This document shows, one piece after another, positions 1-12,049 of a stretch of DNA of 64,000 nt (the first letter of the stretch is position 1; each line of letters begins with the position of its first letter). The stretch is from Gymnorhina tibicen (Eukaryota > Chordata > Aves > Passeriformes > Artamidae): NCBI GenBank assembly GCA_013399875.1, contig VXAZ01006886.1, positions 4,829,272-4,893,271 on the forward strand, in the 5' to 3' direction. The notes under the pieces were generated by a model, which had not been told where the DNA came from, made no database searches, and saw only the letters and a list, made by a program, of their open reading frames with translations. Position numbers and translations under genes: made by a program.

Positions 1-2078
1 AGGATTTCTGCACACCTCCGGGCAATCCTTTACTGAACTAGGACCGACCACTTGGTTTGCTCTGCAATCCATGCCTTTGCTCTCCTACTGCCATCACTTC
101 CATAGCCAAAGTAAATTTGATTTGGTTTTCAGTTAGTTACTAAGAATAACTCAATTACCTAAGTTACAAAATTGAATCCTGATTTGTACCAAAAAGCTGA
201 TCACGCTAAAACCACCAAGTTGCTAAAAATATTTTCACTGAAGGAAAAATATCCAAGAGGGAAATTCCAGAGTGTCAGGGAAGAGCTGCTAAGAAATGTC
301 AATCTACAGTAAGTGCTTGGAACTGGCAGAAGAAACCTCAGAGTCCATTACCCACTCACCATCACAATGACACATGTTAACGAGCACATCCCATTCCACT
401 GCAGGGAACTTACAAGGTTTAAAAAAATTGATTCCACTGCTGACCTCTGCTTTCCTGTCCATGATCCTCTCATACTCCACCATGACTCCACAGAACATTC
501 CTCTTGTACATATGAGGGCACTTTAAAGTGGCCTCCAAGGAATCCTTAACAGTGGAGCAAGCCTTCAGGGATAAAGGAAAAAGATTACTGAACTTTTAAA
601 GCCATATTCTTTCCCCTCATCCAACCTCAAATATAATAGTTTATGCATAAATTTAATTTATTCCAGAAGTTTCATCTTAATTTATTCCAGCATATCCTTG
701 TGGGAACACTAGTTGAAAATTGCCAAATCCAGCAAACAACTCAGTTTTGGATCAGAGCTCTCTGTTTGTCTCACTCACTCAACCACCAGGGTCCAACAGA
801 TGAGCTGATATAATCAGTGTTCCCTGGAACTGCCATGAGGGCAAAGATCGCAGGATTTTCATCCCAGAAATCTACCCTTGTGGCAGGGCGAGATCCTTGA
901 AATTAGTACTCCATCTGAAAGTTTCCAATAAATTCCTCTCTGCTAAGCAGTTTGGAGACTGCCAGAAAAATCCCCAGAGAAGTGAAAACTCCTAAGGGGA
1001 AGTTTTTATTCACCGATTATCTGACTTGAACCAGTCGCATCGTCCTGCAACTTCACCCTCTAATAGTTTTGCTCATCACAGAGGGGCCTTTTGCAGTTTA
1101 ACCAGAAGAGCTGCAATAGGGAAGAAGTTTGGGCTCTGTGTATCCTTTCAATACTCTGTATCACATATAAGTCATGTTTTAAAATCCTGCATTTTCAAAA
1201 AACCCTATGTATCCTCCAAATTCACTCCTATTGCTAAAAGCAAGCAGTTATTTTGGGGTAAAAGAGGGAATTTGCACAGGTTTTTTATGTTTAATTATTC
1301 CAAAAGGCTTGATTATTCCAAGGCTCCAAGAAACGGGTTTTTTCCATCACAAATATTTGGGTGCCCGAATAGGGATCCAGGGTCCATCTGTGATCAAGGC
1401 TGCATGTGTTCGGTATTCTGACCCTGTCTCACTACAGCAGACAATCTAACACCTGAACTTTCACAGCTCTCCACATACCAAAAATTCTAGTGTAAGACAA
1501 TGCAGAAATTTAAGAACAAAGTATTCAACATATTCATACACACACTTTACCTTTCTCAGTTAATCAACAGTGAAAACAGAGATCAATACTTGGTCCTGGG
1601 CAGGACTACATCAATTATTGCCTTGTTAGCATTTACAAAAAAATGATGAGGTCAAGATGAAAGAACATAAATAAAAAGGAGGCAAATTGCAAAGCAGTAG
1701 AACTTCAGTGAGAGGCTCATATTGCACGAGGTGCTGAGCCAGCTCTTGAGCTATATTCACAGCTTTGGTGAAGCCCATTAAACTGAACTACATCTTCCTC
1801 AGAAGGGTTGTGATAAATATATTTGTGCTTCGTAAAACCTAAAATATAGTTTCTTAACGCTTAAAGTACTTCATCCATCATTTGTGCATTGTAATTGTGA
1901 CTCATGTGAATGTGCAGAAGTCCAACAACCAAACATGCAAAATGGCAGTAGCTTTAGACAGAAAAAGTCAGGGCAATCTGGTATGTCAATAATTGAGGGG
2001 AATTACACTAAGAAAATCCTCGTTACACTAGGGGTGTTCCAGAGACTGGGCTTGGCACCCCGCTCTATCAGTATCATT
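1..2078. other. Unique non-coding sequence
   Basis: No gene, repeat family or RNA is recognised here. The longest open stretch (1026-1421, plus strand, 131 codons) has no domain, no plausible splice signals and a composition like its surroundings, so it is taken as chance. CpG dinucleotides are sparse, as in the bulk of an avian intergenic or intronic region. Confidence refers to the absence of recognisable genes. Confidence 0.6.
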
Positions 2079-2079
2079 G

Positions 2080-2165
2080 TGTTTATATTTATCACCACAT
2101 TTTGTGGTGATATATGTATATATCTATATCTATATCTAGTGGTTTATATATATCACCACATTTAT
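2080..2165. repeat. AT-rich inverted/direct repeat cluster
   Basis: TATCACCACA at 2090-2099 and its exact reverse complement TGTGGTGATA at 2103-2112 form a 10-bp stem with a 3-base loop. A third copy of the arm with its left flank (2143-2163) repeats 2082-2102 almost exactly. The space between is a TATATC-type simple repeat (2110-2138). The structure is visible directly. The likely origin is slippage or template switching in an AT-rich microsatellite. No function is claimed. Confidence 0.8.
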
Positions 2166-2996
2166 ATTTGCAATATAAAACTAATGGCAGGGAACAGGGA
2201 ACCCATGATTGATTCATTTGGGCTTCTCTCAGAGAAGAATTCTGTTCTGCTACTTTGCTTATTCCATGCTAAATCTTTTGAAGTAATTTAAAATATCTTC
2301 AGGTTTTCTCAATGGTACAAATTAAATAGTTCCAGATTCTTAGATACTCAGTCTCTTAGCCTCGCTTTCAGAAAAATGGTGATGTAAAACAGTACTTGCA
2401 AAACAGGCAGCCCAGTGCATGGGTTCCCACACCTACTCTGATATGTGGGACAGGCATTTAGACTCTGTTCTGGTTCAGCCCTGCTCCTGTTCTTAATTCC
2501 TGCAGTTTAATCTGAGGTCACTGCCATATATGTCAAATAATTTTCTGAAGAATTTCCTGTACAACTTAGCGACACTCACTTTTATACGTTACGGACGTAC
2601 AGGAGATCCTTCGCACATACACCACTAAAATCTCTCCAAATCCACTCACAGCAAGTGTGCCCAGAGTACCATGAAGGCTTCTACCAAAATAGAACTGAGA
2701 AGGCACAAGGTCTCGTAAGTGCTTTTACCACCCTCGGTATGAGGCAGCAGTCAAGTGCTCTGTCGTCAGGAGCATCATTCCAACACGACACCTGAGGTTT
2801 ATTTGATCAGCTCTATAGAATATGCAGACAATTCTCTACAAGCAGGCACACAGAGCCATCATTTAATGTCACAAATTACAAGCAAAATCAAAAGAAGGTT
2901 ATCTAGAAAATTTGATCAGCTGCACTGAAAGATTTAAACCCTCTCCCCAGTCTTTTTACCTGTTCTTAAGCCAAAAGCCTTCATTTAAAATCAGTG
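2166..2996. other. Unique non-coding sequence
   Basis: No gene is recognised. A small local CpG cluster at about 2566-2612 (five CpG in under 50 bp) stands out against the CpG-poor background, but it is too short to call an island. Nothing else is seen. Confidence 0.55.
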
Positions 2997-3145
2997 CTGA
3001 AGGCCCAGAAGGCCACTACAAGCAAATTTGTCCTGGGCTGATCAAAAGCAGCATGGCCAGCAGGGTAGGGGAGGTAATTCTCCTCTGCTACTCCACCTTC
3101 ATGAGATCTCACCTGGAATACTGTATCTATGATTCTAGGGAATAA
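2997..3145 (+). mobile_element. CR1 retrotransposon fragment (reverse-transcriptase C-terminal part)
   Basis: The plus strand matches, with divergence, the part of avian CR1 ORF2 that reads AAQKAN..LGCIKSSVASRSREVIL..YS..RPHLEYC in the family. Here the frame reads GLIKSSMASRVGEVILLCYS and then SHLEYC. The element is truncated at the 5' side. Directly after the EYC codons the sequence becomes CTATGATTCTAG, which resembles the CR1 3' octamer tail, so most of the 3' part may have been deleted internally. It is non-functional. Recognition is from memory of the family; the exact ends are uncertain by about 20 bp. Confidence 0.75.
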
Positions 3146-5929
3146 ATTTTATAGACAGCCAATCTCCACTGAATGTGCTACACCCAAGCTGGATGGTCAG
3201 TGCCCCTCTCCTCTTGCACCTCATGGACACAAGAAATGGGCTCACTTGAGATATGCAAACCAGACACAATCTATAACCAATCTATTGCCCAGAAGAATAG
3301 AGGCCCCTGTAAAGTGAGTTGTGAAGCACATAACTGTGACCCCATGAAAGAAATCCTTCAGTAGATGTCATTGACATCAAGGGGCCTTAGGAAGAAAGCA
3401 ACATCCAAGCAAGCATTTCCCAGCACTCTAGCAGACCCAGTAACAGACAGCTTTGTTCAAACAAATGTTCTCGAGGTATTGGAAATGTACTTATTTGCAG
3501 GAAAAATAGAAAAGGTCAAATTCAACAAGACCTTGCACTCAGGCTTAATCATGAGACTGCACCAGCTTTTCACTGAGGCCCTGGTGTTAGTGGAACTCAG
3601 GCAGAAAAGCAGTGTTCAGTTCTACAGCTGGGATTCTTAGGGTTTTGGAGGTAAAATGAGACAACAGGATTTTTCAGGGAAAGCCACTGGTTTAGATCTC
3701 CTGATGAGAATTGCATTTTGTGTGTGCAATGCCTCTTAGTTCAGATGTTCTTGTCAAGAAAATACTCAGCTTGTTTACAGACAATCTGCAGGGTTACCAA
3801 AGAGTTCTTTGAAAAATAGATTTTTACTTATAAAGTAGTATGGAAAATATACAATAGTGAGTGAAAACAGGGAAAGTCGGAATTCCATTACAACACTTTT
3901 ACAGTTATTCAAACTACAGCTGCAGTGATTAATATTTATGATCAGGTTATCTTTCCCCTCCAAAACAGTCTATTTCGCAATAATTCTTGAAGACAATATG
4001 CAGATACCATATGGTCCCAGAACATCTGCAGCCTAAAGCCATCTCTGTCAGAAGCACAGAATGTCAGTCTGAGATTGCCCAGGAGTTTCCACATGATCTG
4101 CTGCCTCAGGGATTGAAAGAGCAATAACAATAAAGGGAACCATGAGTGTTGCTTAATGTTTTCCAATGGATCGTGCACATTAGAAACAGCAATTAATGAT
4201 TTGGTTTATAATGCTTCAGGGAATTACTGTCCAACAAAATAATGTAATTTAAATTTTCAATAAAGTTTAAGTGTGCAGGCATTTCATGGCAGCACAGAGC
4301 AGTGATTTGCCAGAGGAAAAAAACACTGTTATTGCAGCCACATCCAGATAATCCACAGAAAAAGCCACATCAACCCTTAAGTGATTTGATTATACTCTCT
4401 TACTGTTCAAGAGTCCTCAAAGGCATATTCAAAACCAAATACACCTCACTAAAAGACCACAGGAGCAAAAACCCAGCACAGAGTTAAGAACTCTTTTTTA
4501 GTCTTTAAAGGTACTGCTGCAGTCCTCTCCTCTAAAATATACTCCCCAACACTTGCAATCATCATTATTATTCTATTTTTAAAAGTGCCTGTATCACTTA
4601 GCCTATGGCACCGTAAGAAATTAAAAATCACACCCATGAAATAACCTATATAAGAAAGGGCTGCATTTGGCCAAACTTCCCTTGGCCATTTCTTCTAAGA
4701 GTAAGAATACTTGGGAGCTGCAAGTAAAAAATTCAAATTAGTACTTCTCTGTCTGCAGCCCTAAATACCTGAACTTTCCCTCCTAAAAATGTCTGCAAAT
4801 ATAGTCTTGTGCACCATGCCCTGTAGTCAACACATCCAAAGCCAGAGAAGAAATAAATTCTGGAGAAAAAAGCCTCTAAAAAAGAGCTTCTTTACTAAGG
4901 CCGACCTGAACTTTACACCACCAAGGGGATGTTGTAAAGTTTGGCTGTACACATGAAATTACTTATTTAAAATACCTATCCAAACACAAAACACAGACAC
5001 TTGAACTGAACATCTCAAACTGATGCTGTATAACTTAATATCTCCCATTTCTACTCCACATTCATGCTGCTCTTTTTTCCCAGTGCATTTCTTTTAACCT
5101 GATCAGGAAAGTCCTTTAGTGAAGCTGTTTAGAGACTGGGAAGGATAACTGGAAAGATTTTCAAGGAAAACTAAATATACTTTGATAATGTGTAAGAATT
5201 TTATTGAAATGTGTTTATGCAAGCTTGGTCAAATTAATTGTAAATGTTAGGTAAAAATTATTATTTTCCTGAAAAATAATTTTAAAGAAGAGTTTTAATT
5301 GAAAAGTTTAAAACTTCTGCAGAAAATTGTTGAGCACCTTGAATGGGCTGATATTTATCAACAACAGAGATGACATGCTCAGACTTGCTTTCTTCCAATA
5401 GTACACTGATATCTTCAAGATATCTCTGAATGAAGTTACCCTAGTGTCTCTAACAGCTGACAAAAGTGCACTGATGGATTAAAAAATCCTAAATATTTCT
5501 CACAGAGTAATCACAGGAAAGTTATTCTTCCCAGCATGCCTCACCTGCAGCAAAAGAGCGTCATCTTTTTTTCAGAAGAGTCCTCATCATCCTGCAATGT
5601 AAAGTCATTCCCATATTTCATGTGCTACTTCTCCTGTCTCCAGCAATTTCCTCACAGTCGATTCATCACGCCACACTATTTCAGGGATAGTTACCTGACA
5701 GCTGGGCTTGCATACCAAGAGGCACCACACACTCTTCTGGGGCCCCATCCTCCTAATGCCCACACGGGCATCACCACTCTCTCCAACAGCTCCAGGCAGG
5801 ACATGGCCACGCTCCCTTGACCAGACACATCTGCCCCATGCCAGAGGTAACCTGATTCCACAGCAAAATGCAAAAGGATAGATAATTGGGAAACCCTCCT
5901 GACAAAAATGAAACTGCTTTGGCCTTGTC
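3146..5929. other. Unique non-coding sequence
   Basis: No gene or repeat family is recognised in this 2.8 kb. Stretches around 4180-4280 and 5170-5330 are AT-rich with several TAAT/ATTA and AATAAA-like words. No coding potential is visible on either strand beyond short chance frames. Confidence 0.55.
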
Positions 5930-5996
5930 TTCTATGGCAAGTATTGCCATAGAATGCTTCTATGCATTCTATGCATTGTCATAGAAGCTTCTATGA
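5930..5996. repeat. Palindrome-rich cluster built on TTCTATG/CATAGAA
   Basis: Three nested structures share the heptamer TTCTATG or its complement. There is a perfect 11-bp inverted repeat with a 3-base loop (5930-5940 with 5944-5954). There is an immediate tandem copy of the 9-mer CTATGCATT (5960-5968 and 5969-5977). There is a perfect 18-bp palindrome, TCATAGAAGCTTCTATGA (5979-5996). The heptamer is also the core of the CR1 3' tail octamer, so derivation from tail-like repeats is possible but not shown. It would fold into one or more hairpins if single-stranded. Confidence 0.85.
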
Positions 5997-8900
5997 CCAT
6001 TTCTTCCACAGTCCATCCCCTGGAGCAAGAATGCTTTCCATTGACATATTTAGTTACTAATCACGGGAGTTGAAGTGAAATCAAGCAAAAAAGTCATTAA
6101 CTTCTGGCATTTCTGAAAAATCAGTATTGAGTTTAATGCATAAATTCAAACCTGGGACCCAGAGTAAAATTCACTTTGCCCAAGTCATTCCAACGGCAGT
6201 GACTTGCAACCTGCTCCAGAACAGGAAAAGTTGAACTCCATCAACACACCTGAGCTGTGCATGTACCTATGACCGTCACTCAACTCTCCGATTCCCTCTG
6301 GTATGCACATCAAGGTATTCACCTGATCCAACACATTTTATAGCTCAAGTCCTACCAGGAGAGCAGAATCTACACCAACTTCAAATGCAGGGAAAGGCAG
6401 TTTTCTCAGCTCTGCAGGACAGCAACTCTGACATTAACATGATGGGGGTTGTTGGTCTATTTTACACCAAAAAAACTCAGCCATGGGTAAGCAGGACATT
6501 ATCATTGTATACAACAGGCACCTGTGGACAGGAGATAAAGAATATTTTAATGTTTAATGGCACAAGGATGTTTAGTCAAAAAACCCTCTGTACATCAGTA
6601 CAGTAGTAAGGGCAATGTTAATACAACAATGTGCCAAAGGACCATTAGTGGCCTCATCTTTGTTATAAAATGTTCATGCTGCAGGAGCTGGGGAGTAGGA
6701 TGTGCTCCTCCTTGACTCTTGACAGAGAATGACTCATCACAAATCAAGAATTCCCTGGAGATCCCTATTTTAGTGCCCAGAGGAAGTGTCTATCCATGTT
6801 ATCCCATATATTCAGTATCTTCTTCCTGCACTGGCTTAGCAAATCAGAGTACAGCAGCTTGCCTTGAGTGCAGCCAAGGGTTAAACTTGGCTGCCTCACA
6901 TGTATCTTGCTGTGCCCATAAATCTGATGTTACAGGAGATGTGTTTCTGGGGACTTCCTGCAAACCACTGCAGAGGATCCTGTTTCTTTTTTGTGTCAAT
7001 GAATAATCCTGAATACTCATCAACAATTAAATAGTATGGAGCTAATCAAGCATTACTATCATCAGACAGTAGCAATTCCTATTTGTTTCCAAAATTTGTG
7101 CTTTATAAAGAACGTATATTTTTGAGCTTTATGTCTGCAACCAATATGCACATGAATTATTAATGTGCTATAAAACAAGTATATTTTGGGGGGGGGGAGG
7201 TGGGAAATGAACTACCTAAGGCATTTTCATATAAATGACTGCAATTTAACTTTCAAAAACATTTCATTTTTCAACACTCTGCTCACTTCAAATTGAAGTC
7301 TGTACATTAGATTTGGCCAAGCATGTCACAAGAAACCTCACACTTGTAAATGATTAACCCATGAAGACCCAGCATGGATTGAATACAGAAGCAGCAGCCA
7401 TGTAACACCAGGCAGATAGCACTCACGCTCTGGAGTTCTTAACAAGTTTCTGCATGAGCAGCTCCAGAAAGCTGAAGCCAATTCCCATAATGCTTGGATG
7501 GTCTGTTTAGCAGGAGCACATCACTGCTCTTCCACACCACTGCTCTAAGCTGTGTGCTAGGAAAACCTCCCAAACAGCACTGCCCACGTGCTGTCACCAC
7601 GGGAAGGCGAGGGTGGCTGAGCTGGGCTGGCGAGTGCAATTCCCTCTGTTCTACTGCGCTCAGCTCCCAGCACCACACAGTTTAGCTGGGTGTGGAGGAA
7701 AGGATTCAATAGCCAATGAATCCTTACATTCCTGAGATACTATTGGAGGCAACATGTTCTTCTCCCACTCCTACTTATGTCCATGCAAGTTCAGCAATCC
7801 CATGACTCTCACAGAAAGAAAAGTCTAATCTTTCCTAAAAAAAAGCCTCAAATCATCAACATCATTAAAGACTAATGTATATGGAATAAGAAAACTCTTG
7901 TTAGACACCAGGCAAATTAATTCTCTCCCTCATCTTGTCTTGTTTCTTTCCACTGAAGGCTGAACTTGGTGACTGATGCCTAACTATCACAACCTGCTAT
8001 CATAAAGCGAGCACAAGAGGAAAGGAAAAAGGTCAAAATAAGGAATTGTGGATTTTTCTACAGAAAAGTAATGAAAATGGATTAAAAGTAACTGAAGCAA
8101 AATTCACACACTCACTTGCAGGTGAATGCTTTAGTTCCAAATTGAATAAACCCAGAGTAAAATTCTGCCTGCAACAGCAGGAGCTGACTTGTTCAGCCTT
8201 GGAGGTTCTTCAAGCAAACGGTTTGAGACAGAATATACAGCAGTGCTCCAAACACCCCCACTTCACCCAGCACCTCCTGCAGATGCTTCTGCTCAGTTCC
8301 CACCACAGGCTTCCTCATTTAGTGGTCTTTTATTGCTGAGGATGCCATTCCCAAGATGTGAGATGTGATGTACATCTGGCCACAGCTGTGTCAGATGGAA
8401 ACATCCTATTTAGAATCTTTTAAATGCTCCTCTGGTCAAAGAAACATGCAAAAATACATAGACAAGAACTTATTTCAAGCAGGTTCCTGCCACTAGAATG
8501 AGCATTCAAGACATAGGAAGCCCTCTGGCTTCCACAAGGCACCCAGGTGGAAGAATAAAGGGGAAAAAGAGGAAAGCTCATTTGGAAAGTCTAGTAGTTA
8601 GAAAATTAATCAAAGGCAATTTAGTGATTAAAAAATCCCTAAATATAACCTACACTTCAGGTGATGATTCTGTAATAACATGACATAAAAGTTTTACAGG
8701 CAGTTTTAGCTGCCAGAAGAGGCCCTACATTATTAAATCAATGTTCAGCAGATAAAGTAACACTTCTATCTATAGGGAAAGCTTTGTCCAGTGTAATTTT
8801 TAAACTAGTTCAGTGTACATCTGTCACTGTATTTCTTCCCCACCCTCTTGCTTCCAACACAGAACTACTATGTACAGACAAATGATCTTGCCCTCAAAAC

Positions 8901-9500
8901 AAAATTATTGTTTCCAATGCATAAAGCCTCTATCTGCATAAGCGTTTAAAGCATTACAGCTCCTGTTTCCTAAGAATGTACCATAAAGTCAAGCCATGAA
9001 TTTGGAAGATTAAACAAAGCCAAAGAAACTGTGCTTCTGTGACTTAAAAATATGCAAAACTTACAGTCTTCACTCTGCTGATTTTTACACATTTTACAAA
9101 TCAAAGAACCATAAAATGTGAGCTGCTTCTGCCTGAAGTTCACAGCCAAATACAAACCCACACCAACGTGAGCTGTGGTTAATTCCTCATTAGAAAACAG
9201 AAAGAACTCCCAGTGCAGTCGGGAGCATGCTGGCCAGCACCCTGTTTGCCCAGAAAATTAAGTATTACCATGTCAAAAGAACTAGTTTCAGAGGATGAAG
9301 AAAATACTTTATCTGTTTTCATGTTCCCTTGTCTCCACACATTCAAACACGATTTTTCTTTTGCTATTTGACCTTCACAGGCACAAGGCCAGGGATTGTT
9401 TTACAGCACTCAGTACAACTGGCCTGGTTCCATCGAGATTGTAGTAAAAAATGCAACACAAGTTATCATAGGTGAGATATCTCCATTTTTTTCCAGGGGG
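5997..9500. other. Unique non-coding sequence
   Basis: No gene is recognised. The stretch includes a run of ten G at 7188-7197, a likely sequencing or replication-slippage hotspot. Open frames at 6719-7006 and 8046-8339 are short, have no recognisable motif and are treated as chance. Confidence 0.55.
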
Positions 9501-9516
9501 AAAAAAAAAAAAAAAA
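9501..9516 (+). repeat. Poly-A tract
   Basis: Sixteen consecutive A directly follow GGGGG. No retroposed gene copy or SINE body is recognised upstream, so this is annotated as a simple homopolymer and not as the tail of a processed pseudogene. Confidence 0.8.
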
Positions 9517-10452
9517 GCAAGCTAGAGGACAATTCACTATTGCAATTCATCATCTCAGGAAAAAGGAAAAAAGAAAAATCTGGCTTTGATGATTTTCCCT
9601 CCTGGGGCAACTGGGAACACCAGAGGAGTCATATTGGCATTTCCCCACAAAAGATAGTGGTGGTCTAATTTACTGCTGCACAGCACAGCTAAGCACACAG
9701 CCAAAGCTGTCTGTGCTCCTGGCAAGAGGCTGGTGATCACTCATCTAATCCTCAAAGGGTGACAAATCTGTAGATTTCCACTTGAAAAGGAAACAAACTG
9801 TTCTGAGGAGTAACTGCTAAGTGATAGGTATGGGAATACTTTGATTTCTGCAGGTGAGAAAAAGAGAAATCAAGCATTGTCAGAGTGAAATAACCTTGTG
9901 GCTCACCAGTAAACCACGCGTCTCTCTATGTCTGGCTGAGGAGGGCTGAAAGAACGTGTAACGCCATCTGCTGAGGAGAGGCAAAGCCAGCCAAAAGGGG
10001 TGTGTTGAAAGCATCCAGAACTCCCAGGGTCACGGAGGAGCCAAACGCTTCCTGCTTTGTGTGTCAAGTCGAACGGTCCATTTTGAATGCTTTGATACTT
10101 CTAAAGTCTGCTGTCTTATCAACAAAGCTTTCTCCTTTGAATTGTCAGACGTGACCTTCTCAAGGGAACCTGCACTTTTGAGTGCAAATCGACTCTTCAG
10201 TTCTGCTAAGGAGCCATGGGGATCTATGCTGCCTTCCTACTCTGAGTGATCCAAAAGCCAAGGGCGCTTGTTGTTTGCAGCATGGATTTGGAGAGGTCCT
10301 CGTGACGGGACAGCGATTCACTTCATCAAAGTAGGTAACACCTCTTCCCATCACCACGGGAAGATAAAATGAGGTGCACACTCAGCAGGTAACTGCACTC
10401 CTCCAGCACTGAGCCGAGGCTGCAGGGACCAGCAATCTGTGTGTGCACAGAG
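9517..10452. other. Unique sequence with moderately raised CpG
   Basis: No gene is established. CpG dinucleotides are more frequent between about 9915 and 10330 than in neighbouring kilobases. A possible short exon-like segment (10281-10330) has an acceptor-like TTGTTGTTTGCAG before it and a donor-like GTAGGT after it. It is open in one frame but only 50 bp long, so it is listed only as a finding. Confidence 0.4.
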
Positions 10453-10466
10453 GCAGCAGAGGGCAC
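10453..10466 (+). promoter_or_regulatory. Candidate CTCF binding site
   Basis: GCAGCAGAGGGCAC matches 13 of 14 positions of the widely used CTCF core consensus CCASYAGRKGGCRS; the only mismatch is the first base. CTCF is the vertebrate insulator and loop-anchor protein, and its core motif is conserved in birds. The surroundings are locally richer in CpG than most of the window. A match to a degenerate 14-mer does occur by chance at this scale, so occupancy is inference. Confidence 0.45.
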
Positions 10467-10559
10467 TCAGCCAGCTCCTGCTGCGAGCAGGCGGATGGTT
10501 CAATGGACGCATTACCAGTGTGAAGTTTTCCTTTGGGTGACATTCACAATGTGCACGGC

Positions 10560-10780
10560 ATGCTTGGTCGCCCCCAGTGAGTTGGATTTAATTTCATTAA
10601 ATTACTTCTCATTTTAATTGAATGTAGCAGTCTATGATCAATAAAGGGAAGCGTTATCCTAACCGTTGATCACTAACTCATAAAGACGCCAGGCTTCTCC
10701 CAATAACACTGATGGGCTGGTTTGCCTGATTGTTTTTAATGTATGCTAAAAAATGGAAATTGAACAAAGCTCTTTCTCCA
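10560..10780. promoter_or_regulatory. Candidate conserved non-coding element
   Basis: The block is AT-rich but not low-complexity, with several TAAT/ATTA homeodomain-type cores (for example TTTAATTTCATTAAATTA) and two TGATCA words. Open frames are absent. This texture is typical of developmental enhancers conserved among vertebrates. I could not align it to anything, so this is inference from composition only. Confidence 0.25.
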
Positions 10781-12049
10781 TACCTTGCAATAAGCTGTTA
10801 GGTGGCTTCCATTCGTATCACTGCACCACTCTACATCCAGATCTATTTGAAGATTGTGCAGCTGTGTAAGACGTTTCCACAGAGAGACACAGGATAAAAG
10901 GTGTGATACAACATTTCATAGCTCCATATTAGATCTTCATCCAGCAGTCTCCGTGTTTGATTCAGAAACCAAAGTCTGATAGGATCTAGAGACCTCAATA
11001 TCAAATTGTCATTCTAGGAGAGGGTATACGCAGTTACAGATAATTGCTATGAAATCAAAAAGCACGGTAGGCAGAAAAGCAAAGCACTGAGTTGGTATGG
11101 CTCACTTCTGCCAACTCATATACGAAAAGAAAATGAAGGGTGATTTTATGCCAACTTTATATCCAGTCCAGCACAACATAATTCGACATAAACTTTGTCA
11201 GAAGAAACACTATAAACTGCTTTGAATAACCCCACAGAAATATGGTAATATACCCTCACCTCACTGAGACACAACTGCCATCTCACAAACACAGTAACAG
11301 CAGAATTACAGGTTCAGAAAAGCAAAACAAGGTGATAATTGCTAACTCTGCCATGCAGGGGTTACCAGGCACAAGGCACAGGAGACTCAGGTTGTTATGA
11401 AGCTGCACAGCAATATCCAAGATAGCTTCTAACCAGCTCCTTCTACCTCCTCAGTGCAACAGCAGTGAGGCTGATGTCACATGGAGCTCAGTCCTACCCA
11501 GAGCTCCAACAGCAAGCAAATCCTAGCAAGACAGGCACACACACTGAATCTTGCATTCATGGAGATTGGACGTAATGTGCACCACCTCATAGATCAGTTA
11601 AGTGTATTTGCTCTCAGATATCCTTAGAGGCTCTTCATCTTGTGTGTGGTTCAGAGAAAGCTTTCTGAATGCATTTGAGAAATATTGATTAGAAGAGTAT
11701 TTACAAATATAGGATGTAAGCCACCTCCAAACAAAGTCAAAAGTTTTCAGTAAGCACTGGATTTAGCCTGGCAACAATATTTCCTACCCCTTTTTCCTCA
11801 TTTGTTATAAATTTCAGTTCATGGCTGTATACTGCAAAAGGAAAGATTTGGGATGAAGAAGATGAAATAAAATACCATCTTTTAAATATGCAATACTGAG
11901 TTTATAGCTCTTTTCCCTCTGGCATCTTGTCAGCATAAAATGAAAAGGCTCAGGAAATCTAAATGAGAAAAGCCTCACTCCCATACTTTATCAGTGAAGA
12001 ATTTCCATGGCAATACTGCTTTGAAGCTAAATGGTTTTATTTATAGACG
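10781..12049. other. Unique non-coding sequence
   Basis: No gene, repeat family or RNA is recognised. Composition is ordinary for the window and no long open frame exists on either strand. Confidence 0.55.

Noticed and set aside
9501..9516. Poly-A as the tail of a processed pseudogene or SINE
   Set aside because: No retroposed body, target-site duplication or RNA-polymerase-III promoter boxes were seen next to it.
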